64,000 bases of DNA from Nitrosomonadales bacterium. Its GTDB lineage: Bacteria; Pseudomonadota; Gammaproteobacteria; Burkholderiales; Gallionellaceae. Below the pieces are notes generated by a model that did no database searches, was not told the DNA's origin, and worked only from the letters and a program-made list of their open reading frames with translations. The stretch covers positions 552,290 to 616,289 of the forward strand of contig JAHFQZ010000002.1 of assembly GCA_023259055.1 (NCBI GenBank). The letters run 5' to 3'. Position numbers and translations under genes: made by a program. Positions 7,993 through 16,694 of this stretch are shown one piece after another (position 1 is the first letter of the stretch; every line of letters starts with the position of its first letter).

Positions 7993-10410
7993 TCAGGCAA
8001 AACTCTTCAGGGCAGCACAAGCTACACCGTAGATCAGCACCGCCAGCAAAATCACCGTAGCAAAACCCAGATGAATCGCCAGCAGCGTGGCGAAGACAGC
8101 GCCCACAACCGACGCGAAACCGTTGATCGCCCACGCCCAGGGAATGGCTTCCTCGGCTGTGCCCGCCAACCGCATCATGCCGGTGGGGAAAGGCACTCCC
8201 ATGCACATTGCCAGCGGTGCAATCAGTGCGGCGGAGATGATTATTTTTGCAGTGTCGGGAAAATGGATCAACGAGTGGAACAGCTGCGGCAGGGCGGCTA
8301 AATAGAACAGCGCCAGGGCACCCATCGCGATCACCGCGAAGGTGACTTTGTTCGCCGCTTGCCAGCGTGCGCTTTGACAATGTCCGGCAAGCCAGCTTCC
8401 CGCTGAGGCGAACACCAGGAAGGCGCACAGTACGACCGCTACGGCGTATAGCGGGTGTGACAGGAACAGCACGAATTTCTGGATGAAGGCGATCTCCATG
8501 AACATGAAGGCAAAGCCGATCGCGAGAAAATACAGCGCCACCGGCGCAGCAGGCAATGTGCGCCGGCAGCGCGACAGGGCCAGCGGCGCGAGGATCAGCA
8601 GGACGCTTGCCGCAATCGCCTGCACCAGCGTCGCGACCAGCAGCGGGTAGCTCCAGTCGAACAGCGACATGCCGCCATGTTCGCGCAGCGAGAATATTTC
8701 TGCGGCGGCATTCCACTTGAAGAAGCGGAAAAAATGCGGACGGTTGTCGGTCGCAGGTTCGATATAAAATTTGTACTGGTCGGTAAAATCCTGTCGCTGC
8801 GGGCTCAGCAGCGCAACGGCGCCCTCAAAAAAATAGGGCTGCGGCAAAATATTGAATCGGTTCGCCTCATCGGCGCGCATGCCGGGGTACCAGGCCAGAT
8901 CGAAGGAACGCGCGCGGCAGAATTCCTTGGTTGCCGCAATGTCGCTCGCGGTGAAATCGCTGTTCTTCACCAGCAGCGTGACGGTTTTCCATCCCCGTAT
9001 CATCGCCAGACGCGTAGCAGGATTGGCCACGCCGTTCTGTTCCAGCGCGGATACTGCCGTGGCGAACAATTTCAGCGTGTCGCGCGGCGGCAGCGAGAGC
9101 CAGCGGGTGACGGCCAGCATGCCGCCCGGCGTGAGGCGGCCCAGGTAAGCTTGGAGCGCCTCGACCGTGTACAGATAGTTCTCGCTCAGGCCGTACAGCC
9201 CGGCCGAGGCGGTGCCGAATGAATCCAGCAGTGCCACCTGGATCAGGTCGTAGCGCTTATCGGTGGCGTTGACGAAACCGCGCGCCTCGAGTTCGTACAC
9301 ATGCACCCCCGGTCGGCTGTAAAGATTGCCTGCGTAGTCGCGAAAACGTTGCCGCACCAGGCCGGTGACGTTGCGATCCAGTTCCACCGCATCGACCGCT
9401 GCGCTGTGGTGGTAAAGCGCCTGCAATACATCGCTGCCGGGACCGGCACCCAGCACCAGCACGCGAGGCCCATGTTGTTCATGAGAGCCAAGGATGTGGT
9501 AGGGCAGCGCCGAGGTGAGCTGGTCGAGATAAGCCAGCGGTGCGAGATTGCCATCGAATTGTGTCAGCGCAGACGGCCCGTCGCCATCGACGAACACGCC
9601 CAACTGCGGCGGCGGTTCGCTCGTGGCGTTAAGGCTCATTCCCGGCGCATGACGCAACGGAACGCGGGTGTTTTCCACCACCGTGATCTGCCCCAAGGGG
9701 CTGGTGCGTTCCTCGATCACCCGCGCCCCGGCGATGTTCATGGCCTGGCTAAAATCCTTGTAATCCGATGATTGCACCGGTATGCCGGGCAGCGCCACAG
9801 CCGCCAGCACGGCCAGCCCGAAGAATAATTCCATTAGCCATTTTGGCCGCAGTTTCAGTTCGACGACGGCGATGGCGGCAGCCGCAAACGTCAGTGCTGC
9901 GAGAACCGATAGCACTTGCTGGGGCGGCACAAGGAACAACACACCGATGACGCCCAGGCTTCCCGCCCCCGCGCCGAGGATGTCGAAGGCGTAAACGCGC
10001 GGTGCCTGTTTGCCGAAGTGCGAAAAAACGAGGCCGATGCCCAACCCGCCGCAGAAAAACGGTAGCATCATCAGCAGATAAACAGCAAGCAGTTTGACTG
10101 GCTGGGTTTTATCCCACAGCAGTTCTAGCGGGTTGAATGGAATCTGTTGCGCCAGCAGGAACGAGGCGGGCATCAGCACAGCCAATGCCGCAGCGGCCAT
10201 CACGTACACCGCCCCGAAGTGCGAGGCGATTTTTTCCTTCAGCAACGTCAGCGCCGTGCCGCTTGCCCCGTAGCCCAGCATTGCCGCGCTGATGATCATA
10301 TAAGCGAAGTGATGCCACAGCACGATGCTGAACAGGCGCGTCAACAGCACTTCGTAGGCCAGCACACAGGCGGAGAGCAGGCCGATCGCAATGAACGGCG
10401 GCCGTGACAT
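7993..10410 (-). CDS. Membrane-embedded spermidine-synthase-like protein
   Basis: This 805-residue protein has an N-terminal block of about six membrane helices, a central Rossmann methyltransferase/aminopropyltransferase-like domain (about 310-520) with the nucleotide motif VLVLGAGPGSDVLQAL and the acidic residue in DAVELDRN, and a C-terminal block of about eight helices. The layout matches the fused 'MFS/spermidine synthase-like' proteins of many proteobacteria, whose reaction is mostly unproven. It is the last gene of the stress island, 2 bp after the PCMT gene. Whether it makes a polyamine here is uncertain, since residues that grip decarboxylated SAM cannot be verified by eye. Confidence 0.82.
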   Translation of the reverse strand: MSRPPFIAIGLLSACVLAYEVLLTRLFSIVLWHHFAYMIISAAMLGYGASGTALTLLKEKIASHFGAVYVMAAAALAVLMPASFLLAQQIPFNPLELLWDKTQPVKLLAVYLLMMLPFFCGGLGIGLVFSHFGKQAPRVYAFDILGAGAGSLGVIGVLFLVPPQQVLSVLAALTFAAAAIAVVELKLRPKWLMELFFGLAVLAAVALPGIPVQSSDYKDFSQAMNIAGARVIEERTSPLGQITVVENTRVPLRHAPGMSLNATSEPPPQLGVFVDGDGPSALTQFDGNLAPLAYLDQLTSALPYHILGSHEQHGPRVLVLGAGPGSDVLQALYHHSAAVDAVELDRNVTGLVRQRFRDYAGNLYSRPGVHVYELEARGFVNATDKRYDLIQVALLDSFGTASAGLYGLSENYLYTVEALQAYLGRLTPGGMLAVTRWLSLPPRDTLKLFATAVSALEQNGVANPATRLAMIRGWKTVTLLVKNSDFTASDIAATKEFCRARSFDLAWYPGMRADEANRFNILPQPYFFEGAVALLSPQRQDFTDQYKFYIEPATDNRPHFFRFFKWNAAAEIFSLREHGGMSLFDWSYPLLVATLVQAIAASVLLILAPLALSRCRRTLPAAPVALYFLAIGFAFMFMEIAFIQKFVLFLSHPLYAVAVVLCAFLVFASAGSWLAGHCQSARWQAANKVTFAVIAMGALALFYLAALPQLFHSLIHFPDTAKIIISAALIAPLAMCMGVPFPTGMMRLAGTAEEAIPWAWAINGFASVVGAVFATLLAIHLGFATVILLAVLIYGVACAALKSFA

Positions 10411-10412
10411 GG

Positions 10413-11138
10413 CTAATGCTCGCCGGTAAGCGGGACGAAAGCTACCGGCAATATCTGGCGGTTGGTCACCGAGCCATCCTGCTTTTTCTCCACCAGCATC
10501 AAATACTGGGTCATGAATTGCGTGCCGAGCGGAATCACCATGCGTCCGCCCGGCTTTAGTTGTTTGAGCAGGGGAGGTGGAACATGGCTGGCTGCAGCTG
10601 TCACGATGATCGCGTCGAACGGCGCCGCTTCAGACCAGCCATAGTAGCCGTCGCCCACCCTGGTTTGCACGTTGCGGTAACCGAGTGTCTTTAACCGCGT
10701 GTCCGCTTCTTTTCCAAGCGGCTCTATGATCTCTATGCTGTAAACCGCCCCGGCTATTTCCGCCAGTATCGCAGCCTGGTAGCCGGAACCGGTGCCGATT
10801 TCAAGCACCCTGTCGCCCGCCTTGATCTTCATCAGGTCGGTCATCAGCGCCACAACGAAAGGCTGCGAAATCGTCTGCCCATGGCCGATCGGAAGAGGGC
10901 GGTTGAGATAAGCTAGCGCAGACAGCGCGGTAGGCACGAAACGGTGCCGTTCCACTTTGCCCATCGCCTTTATGACGCTGGGACTGAGCGCGGGAATGCC
11001 GCTGTATGAGGATGTGGCGCCAGTATCGGCCAGCACTTCTTCCACCATTTTGTGGCGCGCTGCATCGAATCCTTCGCTATGCAACGGGAAGGAAAAACCA
11101 AAAAAAAGAAGTACTCCCAAGGCGAAATGGCGTTTCAT
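10413..11138 (-). CDS. pcm: Protein-L-isoaspartate O-methyltransferase, exported form
   Basis: PCMT methylates abnormal isoaspartyl residues in ageing proteins using S-adenosylmethionine. The 241-residue protein has the SAM-binding motif [18 protein letters not shown] and the family motif [16 protein letters not shown]. The start at 11138 follows GGGAG and gives a signal peptide ([23 protein letters not shown]); the much longer open frame upstream runs antisense through dnaJ and is rejected. The signal peptide implies a periplasmic enzyme, which is odd because SAM is cytosolic. It follows dnaJ by 38 bp and precedes the spermidine-synthase-like gene by 2 bp. Confidence 0.93.
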   Translation of the reverse strand: MKRHFALGVLLFFGFSFPLHSEGFDAARHKMVEEVLADTGATSSYSGIPALSPSVIKAMGKVERHRFVPTALSALAYLNRPLPIGHGQTISQPFVVALMTDLMKIKAGDRVLEIGTGSGYQAAILAEIAGAVYSIEIIEPLGKEADTRLKTLGYRNVQTRVGDGYYGWSEAAPFDAIIVTAAASHVPPPLLKQLKPGGRMVIPLGTQFMTQYLMLVEKKQDGSVTNRQILPVAFVPLTGEH

Positions 11139-11176
11139 GAATTGCTCCCGGCATCTACCAGTGCTTTCCCGCACGA

Positions 11177-12301
11177 TCACTTCCATATTTTCGAGAAATG
11201 TCCATCTTGCTTGCCGCCGATGTCGCGCAGCCGTTCGTACAGTGCGAGTTCTTCGCGGGAAAGCTTTTCCGGCACACGCACTTCGATGCGCAGATATAGT
11301 TCGCCATGACGCCCGCTTCCGAATTCCGGTAGGCCTTTTTCCTTGAGGCGCAGCACTGCACCGGGCTGGGTACCGGGCGGTATAGTCACGCTGGCCGAGC
11401 CGTCCAAGGTCGGTACTTGCAGTGTGGCGCCGAGTACAGCATCGGTCAGCGGGATGGTCTCCTGCCTCAACAGGTCTGCTCCGTCCCGCTCGAAGCGAGG
11501 GTCGGGTTTCGAGCGCACTACTACGAACATATCTCCGGTGATGCCGCCCGACTCGGGACTTGGCATACCCTTGCCGGGAATACGCAGTGCCATGCCTTCC
11601 TCGACCCCTTTCGGAATCTTCACCGTCAGGTCTTCTTCCTGTTCCACTTCGCCGCTGCCATGGCATTTCGGGCAGGGGTGCTCGATGATGCTGCCCCGCC
11701 CATGGCAGGCTGGGCAAATACTGATCTGCTGGATCAGGATATGCTCCCTTTCCTTGCGGCTGCTGCGGGTGATGCGCCCGGTGCCTTTGCATGTGTCGCA
11801 TGTCTTCGGCGCAGCGCCGCCTTCAGCACCGGTGCCGTGACAGGCAGGACAGGCGGACGGGCGGCTCAAGCGGACTTTCTCCTCGCCACCGCTCGCCACC
11901 CGATCAAGCGTGATGGACAGTTCCACCTCGATATTCGCACCGCGCGCCGGTCCTCTGCGGCGACGGTGGAAGAATCCCTCAAATGGGCTGCCACCACCGA
12001 AGTCGAAATTGAGTCCGCCAAAAATATCTTCGAAATTGATGCCGCCGAACAAGTCCTCCTGGCTAAAGCCTTCCACGCCGGCAAATCCGCGGGCATCATA
12101 TTCGGCGCGTTTTTTCGGGTCAGACAAAACAGCATAAGCCTCGGCGATTTCCTTGAAGTGCTCCTCGGCTCCCGGCTCCTTGTTGCGGTCGGGGTGATAT
12201 TTCAGGGCGAGGTTGCGGAAAGCGTCCTTGATCGCTTTCTGGTCGGCATTCTTGGCAACGCCAAGCACCTCGTAGTAATCGCGCTGGGCGGTTTCAGGAA
12301 T
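11177..12301 (-). CDS. dnaJ: DnaJ-type co-chaperone with non-AUG start
   Basis: Hsp40 hands unfolded proteins to DnaK and stimulates its ATPase. The J domain carries HPD in KYHPDRNK; a G/F-rich stretch follows ([14 protein letters not shown]), then four zinc motifs ([32 protein letters not shown]) and the C-terminal substrate domains. No ATG or GTG lies upstream of the essential first helix DYYEVLGV except a GTG inside that helix (12268), which would cut it. I place the start at the ATT at 12301, eight bases after GGGAG; the ATA at 12307 is the alternative. It lies 25 bp after dnaK in one operon. Confidence 0.9.
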   Translation of the reverse strand: MPETAQRDYYEVLGVAKNADQKAIKDAFRNLALKYHPDRNKEPGAEEHFKEIAEAYAVLSDPKKRAEYDARGFAGVEGFSQEDLFGGINFEDIFGGLNFDFGGGSPFEGFFHRRRRGPARGANIEVELSITLDRVASGGEEKVRLSRPSACPACHGTGAEGGAAPKTCDTCKGTGRITRSSRKEREHILIQQISICPACHGRGSIIEHPCPKCHGSGEVEQEEDLTVKIPKGVEEGMALRIPGKGMPSPESGGITGDMFVVVRSKPDPRFERDGADLLRQETIPLTDAVLGATLQVPTLDGSASVTIPPGTQPGAVLRLKEKGLPEFGSGRHGELYLRIEVRVPEKLSREELALYERLRDIGGKQDGHFSKIWK

Positions 12302-12326
12302 TTTTATTCTCCCGGCCTACACAGGA

Positions 12327-14222
12327 TTACTTGTTCTCTTTGAATTCGGCATCCACCACCTTGCCGCGTGGGCCCGAACCGCTGGCACGCGCTTCTCCTG
12401 TGGCTGCGCCCATATTGGGTTTGGGCTCAGTACCCTCCCAGCGTGTTTCCGAATAAGGTTCGCCTTTGCTTGCCTGTCCCGATTGCGAATAGAGCACCGC
12501 CCCGGCTTCCTGTAATATTTTTTTCAACGCTTCGGCGCGCTCGGTGGCGAGGGCGACATCTTTCTTGAGCAATGCATCCTTGGTCTCGCGCAACGCGGTC
12601 TCGATGCGCTTTTTTAAATCGTCGGTTAGCTTGCTGGCATAGTTGGCGAGCATCTTCTCGGCTTCGTAGCAGCCCGCATCTGCGGCGTTGAGTTTTTCCG
12701 CATCCTCGCGCCGTTTCTTGTCCGCATCGGCATAGAGCTCGGCATCTTCCACCATGCGCTTCTTGGTGTCTTCCGAAAGCCGCGTGGAACCGGTGATGTT
12801 GATCGACTGCGACTTGCCGCTGGCCATGTCCTTAGCGGAAACGCTGAGGATGCCGTTGGAGTCGATATCGAAGCTCACTTCGACCTTGGGGATACCGCGC
12901 GGCGCAGGCGGAAGCCCAGTCAGGTTGAATTCGCCGAGGCTGGTGTTGTCACCTGACATTGGTCGCTCGCCCTGAAAGACGTGAATCGTGACGCTGGTCT
13001 GCATGTCGGCGGCTGTGGTGAAAGTCTCGCTGCGCTTGACCGGGATCGGCGTGTTGCGCGCGATCAGCGGCGTGGCGATTCCTCCCAGAGTCTCGACGCC
13101 GAGCGTCAGCGGTGTCACATCCACCAGCACAATGCCGCTGACTTCTCCGCCAAGCACACCGGCCTGGATCGCAGCGCCGGCGGCGACGCATTCCATCGGG
13201 TCGACGCCCATCTCGGCCTTGCGCCCGAACAGCTCCTCGAAATAACTGCGTACTACAGGCATGCGGGTCGGGCCGCCGACGAACACGATTCTGCCGACAT
13301 CTTTGGCGGCGATGCCTGCATCGTGCAACGCCTGCTCGACCGGGCCGCGGCAGCGCTCGATCACCGGGCGCACCAGACGTTCCAGTTCGGTGCGGTTCAG
13401 ATCCAGTTCGAGATGACGCGGCTCGCCGTTGACGGCGGCGAGATAGGGCAGGCTGAGGTGTGTCGTGACGCTGGTGGTGAGTTCGATCTTGGCGTTTTCT
13501 GCCGCCTCGATCAGGCGTGCGGCGGCCTTGGGATCTTTGCGCACATCGACGCCGGTGGACATCTGGAAACGCTCGGCGAGATGCTCGTAGATGCGCTGGT
13601 TCATGTCGGTGCCGCCGAGCTGGGTGTCGCCGCTGGTGGCCTTGACTTCGAACACGCCCTTGCCGAATTCCATGATCGTGACGTCCAGCGTGCCGCCACC
13701 AAGGTCGATCACGACGATGCGCAGCTCCTCGGCCAGCCGGTCCAGCCCGTAAGCCAGCGAAGCGGCGGTGGGTTCGTTGACCAGGCGCACCACTTCCAGT
13801 CCGGCGATGCGGCAGGCATCCTTGGTGGCGGCGCGCTGGTTGTCGTCGAAATAGGCAGGCACGGTCACTACGGCTTTTTCAACCGGCTCGCCGAGAAACG
13901 CTTCGGCATCGCGCTTGATCTTTTGCAGCAGGAAAGCCGAGAGCTGCTCCGGCGAATAGTCCTTGTCCCTCAGACGGATGTTTTCGCGCTTGCCCATTTT
14001 GCGCTTGAACGCGCTGGCCGTGCCCTCTGGGTTTGAAGCTGCCTGGCGCCGCGCGGGTTCACCCACCAGCATCTGGCCGTCGGCTGTGAGTGCGACGTAG
14101 CTGGGAAATGCTTTGCCGCCGATGCTGATGCCTTCGGCGCTTGGGATTATGACAGGCCGACCGCCGCGCAGCACTGCGGCGGCAGAATTGGACGTGCCGA
14201 GATCGATACCGATGATGTTCAT
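12327..14222 (-). CDS. dnaK: Hsp70 chaperone DnaK (stress-island copy)
   Basis: This 631-residue protein has the nucleotide-binding motifs IGIDLGTSNSAAAVL, VIDLGGGTLDVTIMEFG and VFVGGPTRMP, the substrate-binding segment with ITGSTRLSEDT, and a helical lid ending in VDAEFKENK. TSNS instead of the usual TTNS in the first phosphate loop suggests a paralogue rather than the housekeeping copy. There is no grpE nearby, unlike classical grpE-dnaK-dnaJ loci, so the exchange factor must come from elsewhere. AGGAGAACTC precedes the ATG. The neighbours PEBP and dnaJ are 24-25 bp away, indicating one operon. Confidence 0.97.
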   Translation of the reverse strand: MNIIGIDLGTSNSAAAVLRGGRPVIIPSAEGISIGGKAFPSYVALTADGQMLVGEPARRQAASNPEGTASAFKRKMGKRENIRLRDKDYSPEQLSAFLLQKIKRDAEAFLGEPVEKAVVTVPAYFDDNQRAATKDACRIAGLEVVRLVNEPTAASLAYGLDRLAEELRIVVIDLGGGTLDVTIMEFGKGVFEVKATSGDTQLGGTDMNQRIYEHLAERFQMSTGVDVRKDPKAAARLIEAAENAKIELTTSVTTHLSLPYLAAVNGEPRHLELDLNRTELERLVRPVIERCRGPVEQALHDAGIAAKDVGRIVFVGGPTRMPVVRSYFEELFGRKAEMGVDPMECVAAGAAIQAGVLGGEVSGIVLVDVTPLTLGVETLGGIATPLIARNTPIPVKRSETFTTAADMQTSVTIHVFQGERPMSGDNTSLGEFNLTGLPPAPRGIPKVEVSFDIDSNGILSVSAKDMASGKSQSINITGSTRLSEDTKKRMVEDAELYADADKKRREDAEKLNAADAGCYEAEKMLANYASKLTDDLKKRIETALRETKDALLKKDVALATERAEALKKILQEAGAVLYSQSGQASKGEPYSETRWEGTEPKPNMGAATGEARASGSGPRGKVVDAEFKENK

Positions 14223-14246
14223 GAGTTCTCCTAAATTTTTTTATAT

Positions 14247-14843
14247 TTATTGTCGCTGGTACAACCCGATCAGTTCGGAGTGTGCAAGCACATGACCTTT
14301 CATGGCCTTTTCCAAGGCGGATTTGGCGGGTTGTTTCAGATCCGGCAATACGGTATCCAGTGCATATAGCTTGAAAAAATATCGGTGATTGCCTATTGGT
14401 GGGCACGGTCCTTCATAGCCGGTATGGAGCCAGTCGTTCAGTCCCTGCAAGGCTCCCGGCGGGAGGCCTTCGGCAGAAGTTGTTTCTGGCAAACCAATGG
14501 TATCTGGTGGGATGTTATAGACCACCCAGTGTACCCATGTCATTTTGGGCGCATCAGGGTTTGGGGCATCAGGATCATCGACGATCAAGGCCAGGCTTTT
14601 TGTGCCAGTCGGCACGCCAGTCCATTTAAGCAGGGGAGAAATATTCAGGCCGTCGCAAGTGTGGCGCACGGGGATCGCGCGATTATGCATAAATGATGGC
14701 GATGTGATGATCATGGGCATAACTATCTTCTCCTTATCGTCAGATAGCAATCCGGGCATGGCTACCACAGCAGAGATGCAGAAGAGGGCTGGTCCCAGAA
14801 CGGCGGCCCATGTCCAGTAGGTGCGGAAGATCGGGGTATTCAT
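14247..14843 (-). CDS. YbhB/YbcL-type PEBP (Raf-kinase-inhibitor-like) protein
   Basis: This 198-residue protein has a hydrophobic N-terminus (about 12-30, likely signal or anchor) and the phosphatidylethanolamine-binding-protein core: DDPDAPNPDAPKMTWVHWVV, YNIPPDT and the ligand-site segment YEGPCPPIGNHRYFFKLYALD. Bacterial members bind small anionic ligands; none has a firmly known role, though several are secreted or periplasmic. It lies 4 bp after hsp20 and 24 bp before dnaK, so it is part of the chaperone operon. The family call is secure; the function is open. Confidence 0.93.
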   Translation of the reverse strand: MNTPIFRTYWTWAAVLGPALFCISAVVAMPGLLSDDKEKIVMPMIITSPSFMHNRAIPVRHTCDGLNISPLLKWTGVPTGTKSLALIVDDPDAPNPDAPKMTWVHWVVYNIPPDTIGLPETTSAEGLPPGALQGLNDWLHTGYEGPCPPIGNHRYFFKLYALDTVLPDLKQPAKSALEKAMKGHVLAHSELIGLYQRQ

Positions 14844-14846
14844 TGC

Positions 14847-15359
14847 TCAGGACACCTTAATAGTTCTGTCGTTTTCGCCAGCTACCTTGGGCAGGCGAAT
14901 GCTCATTACACCATTTTTGTAACTCGCTTCCGCCTTGTCCACATCGACATTGCGAGGCAACGGAATGGTGCGCTGAAATGCCCCGTAGGCGCGCTCCATG
15001 ACATGGTAAGTGCTGTCGTCGGTTTCGCGCTTGAAGTGTTTTTCACCGCTCAGGTAGAGCACGTTTTCCTCGATTGTGATGCGGCAGTCTTCCTTTTCCA
15101 TGCCGGGTGCCTCAACCCGAACCACGATCTCTTTATCGGTTTCCTCCACTTCTCCCGCCAGCAAACCCCAACGCGGAAAGGTTGCGAGCGCGCTGCTTTC
15201 CGGCTGCGTCCCATTCTTGTTGTTAAGGGAGAAATGAGTGAGCGCCTCACTGCTGCGGCTGAGTAGTTCGCGCCATCCTACAGATAGATTTTCCCAAGTG
15301 CGACCGAGTTCATGCCCGATATTTTTTCCCGCTTGTTTCAACGAATCCAGCATAATCAT
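14847..15359 (-). CDS. Small heat-shock protein Hsp20 (first copy)
   Basis: This alpha-crystallin-type holdase keeps unfolding proteins soluble without ATP. The crystallin core spans about residues 65-168: VVRVEAPGMEKEDCRITIEE, LYLSGEKHFKRE, and the closing signature ASYKNGVMSIRLPK. It ends TIKVS. Two in-frame ATGs, at 15359 and 15353, both follow GAGG; the second has the better spacing, so the first two residues are uncertain. It shows only family-level resemblance to the second Hsp20 at 22977, so this is not a recent duplication. It is 4 bp upstream of the PEBP gene. Confidence 0.95.
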   Translation of the reverse strand: MIMLDSLKQAGKNIGHELGRTWENLSVGWRELLSRSSEALTHFSLNNKNGTQPESSALATFPRWGLLAGEVEETDKEIVVRVEAPGMEKEDCRITIEENVLYLSGEKHFKRETDDSTYHVMERAYGAFQRTIPLPRNVDVDKAEASYKNGVMSIRLPKVAGENDRTIKVS

Positions 15360-15410
15360 GCACCTCGTTTCCCGGTTGAAAAATTCTCAGGGGCGCGTTC
15401 TATCGTCCCA

Positions 15411-15782
15411 TTATTGCTCGTCAGCCTCATCGGTGCTTGTTTTCGGGCTCTTCGGCTGGTGTGCCTTGACATCGCCGCGAATTTTGCGCACATAGTCCTC
15501 AAGCCGGCGTTTGGCTGCATCGAAGGCATCGCGCAAGGCCACATAAACATCTTCGGCATGGTCGCGGTTAACCACGATCTCGCTGCCCGGCACGCCGATG
15601 TCGATGCGAACATTGAACTGCTTGCCCTGATGATGGTGCTTGTGCGGTACCTCAACTACTACACGGCAAGACGTAATGTGATTGAAGAATTCATCGAGTT
15701 TTTTTACTTTGTCGCGAATGTGCGTTTCCAGCGCTTCTGAATGTTCAACATCACGGATGGTAATTTGCAATGGGATCTGCAT
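15411..15782 (-). CDS. hpf: Ribosome hibernation-promoting factor (HPF/RaiA)
   Basis: This 123-residue cytoplasmic protein binds idle 30S subunits and shuts translation down in slow or starved cells. The family patterns are MQIPLQITIRDVEHSEALE, HIRDKVKKLDEFFNHITSCR, VVVEVPHKHHHQGKQFNVRI and VNRDHAEDVYVALRDAFDAA. It is longer than the ~95-residue short HPF, with a charged tail rich in K and D rather than the dimerisation domain of long HPF. AAGGAG precedes the ATG. Its position in a stress operon away from rpoN suggests a second copy controlled by stress. Confidence 0.95.
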   Translation of the reverse strand: MQIPLQITIRDVEHSEALETHIRDKVKKLDEFFNHITSCRVVVEVPHKHHHQGKQFNVRIDIGVPGSEIVVNRDHAEDVYVALRDAFDAAKRRLEDYVRKIRGDVKAHQPKSPKTSTDEADEQ

Positions 15783-15809
15783 GAGTTTCTCCTTAAAATT
15801 CGAGCCGCA

Positions 15810-16259
15810 TTAACGGCGGTTCGTTGTTTCTTTTTTCTGTTCGTGTTTCACCAGCTTGGAGAGCGCCAGCAATTCTTCCGCCAGAAGCTCCAGCAGGTCA
15901 TCCAGGGTAAGAATGCCGACCAGCCCGCCTCTGTCATTCACCACCGGCAAGCGTCGTACACCCTTGGTGCGCATATACTCGATGGCTTCGAACATGCCGG
16001 TATTTTCCTTCACTGTTACAAGCTCGGGGGCCATGATGTCGCCCACTGTGATGACCGCATGATCGAGCTCGGGCGCCATGATTTCCACCACGAGATCGCG
16101 GTCGGTGACGATGCCGACCGGAACCCTCACACCGCCGCGGTCTTCAACCACCAGCACATCGCCAACGTGATGCTGGCGCATGAGCCTGGCCGCTTCCAGG
16201 GCGGTGTCATTGGGCTGCACAATGACGACTTCGCGGTTGCAAATTTCACTGATCGGCAT
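15810..16259 (-). CDS. Tandem CBS-domain protein, 149 aa
   Basis: Two CBS domains (about 8-60 and 72-130) form one Bateman module, as shown by VVIVQPNDTALEAARLMRQH, GDVLVVEDRG, GIVTDRDLV and the second-half repeat GMFEAIEYMRTKGVRRLPVV. Such stand-alone modules usually bind adenosine nucleotides and report energy state. There is no effector domain, so the partner is unknown. The gene lies 27 bp upstream of hpf, and CBS proteins with this length are common in low-oxygen and stress loci. The start follows AGGGAG. Confidence 0.95.
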   Translation of the reverse strand: MPISEICNREVVIVQPNDTALEAARLMRQHHVGDVLVVEDRGGVRVPVGIVTDRDLVVEIMAPELDHAVITVGDIMAPELVTVKENTGMFEAIEYMRTKGVRRLPVVNDRGGLVGILTLDDLLELLAEELLALSKLVKHEQKKETTNRR

Positions 16260-16324
16260 GACGAACTCCCTGGTTGTCGGTTACAAGCTGCGGATTACAA
16301 TCGGCCTTACTGTCTTGAGCTGTA

Positions 16325-16690
16325 TTACTTTTGTCGCAATGCCTGATTGGGTTTTCCCTCCTGTAAATATCCCTTCTGGTCAGTGACCGGAAAACCATAA
16401 TAGGCTGCATTCAGGTAGTGCGTGACCTCGGTAATTTCCTCTTCGCTCCAAACCAGCCCGATACTGTTTTGCCAGCGGCGTACCTGGGCTTTAAGGCTAC
16501 TCCAGTTAGTCGCAAGCTTCTGCTCGCGCCAATGAACTTCCGAGGTATGGCATGCGTTGCAATGTATCGAATAAAGTAATCCGCCCCTTGATTCGCTGTT
16601 CTTCAGTTGGTCGTGCGCCGAGGCATGCCCGCCCCAGAATAGGCACAGTGCAAAAACCAGTTTATTTGATTTAGTCATGGTTGTCTTCAT
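16325..16690 (-). CDS. Exported c-type cytochrome, monohaem
   Basis: This 121-residue protein has a signal peptide (LVFALCLFWGGHASAHDQ) and one haem-binding site, CNACH, near residue 45. A distal methionine ligand is not obvious, so the iron may be His/His or weakly ligated. The second ATG (MTKSNK) is an equally good start. It overlaps no neighbour and starts 4 bp after the reductase gene stop, suggesting a shared transcript. It may be an electron partner of the FAD reductase, but this rests only on position. Confidence 0.85.
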   Translation of the reverse strand: MKTTMTKSNKLVFALCLFWGGHASAHDQLKNSESRGGLLYSIHCNACHTSEVHWREQKLATNWSSLKAQVRRWQNSIGLVWSEEEITEVTHYLNAAYYGFPVTDQKGYLQEGKPNQALRQK

Positions 16691-16694
16691 GGTC

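Noticed and set aside
11139..11801. Long N-terminal extension of the PCMT frame
   Set aside because: The extension overlaps dnaJ in another frame and has His/Arg-rich composition; the signal peptide and ribosome site place the start at 11138.
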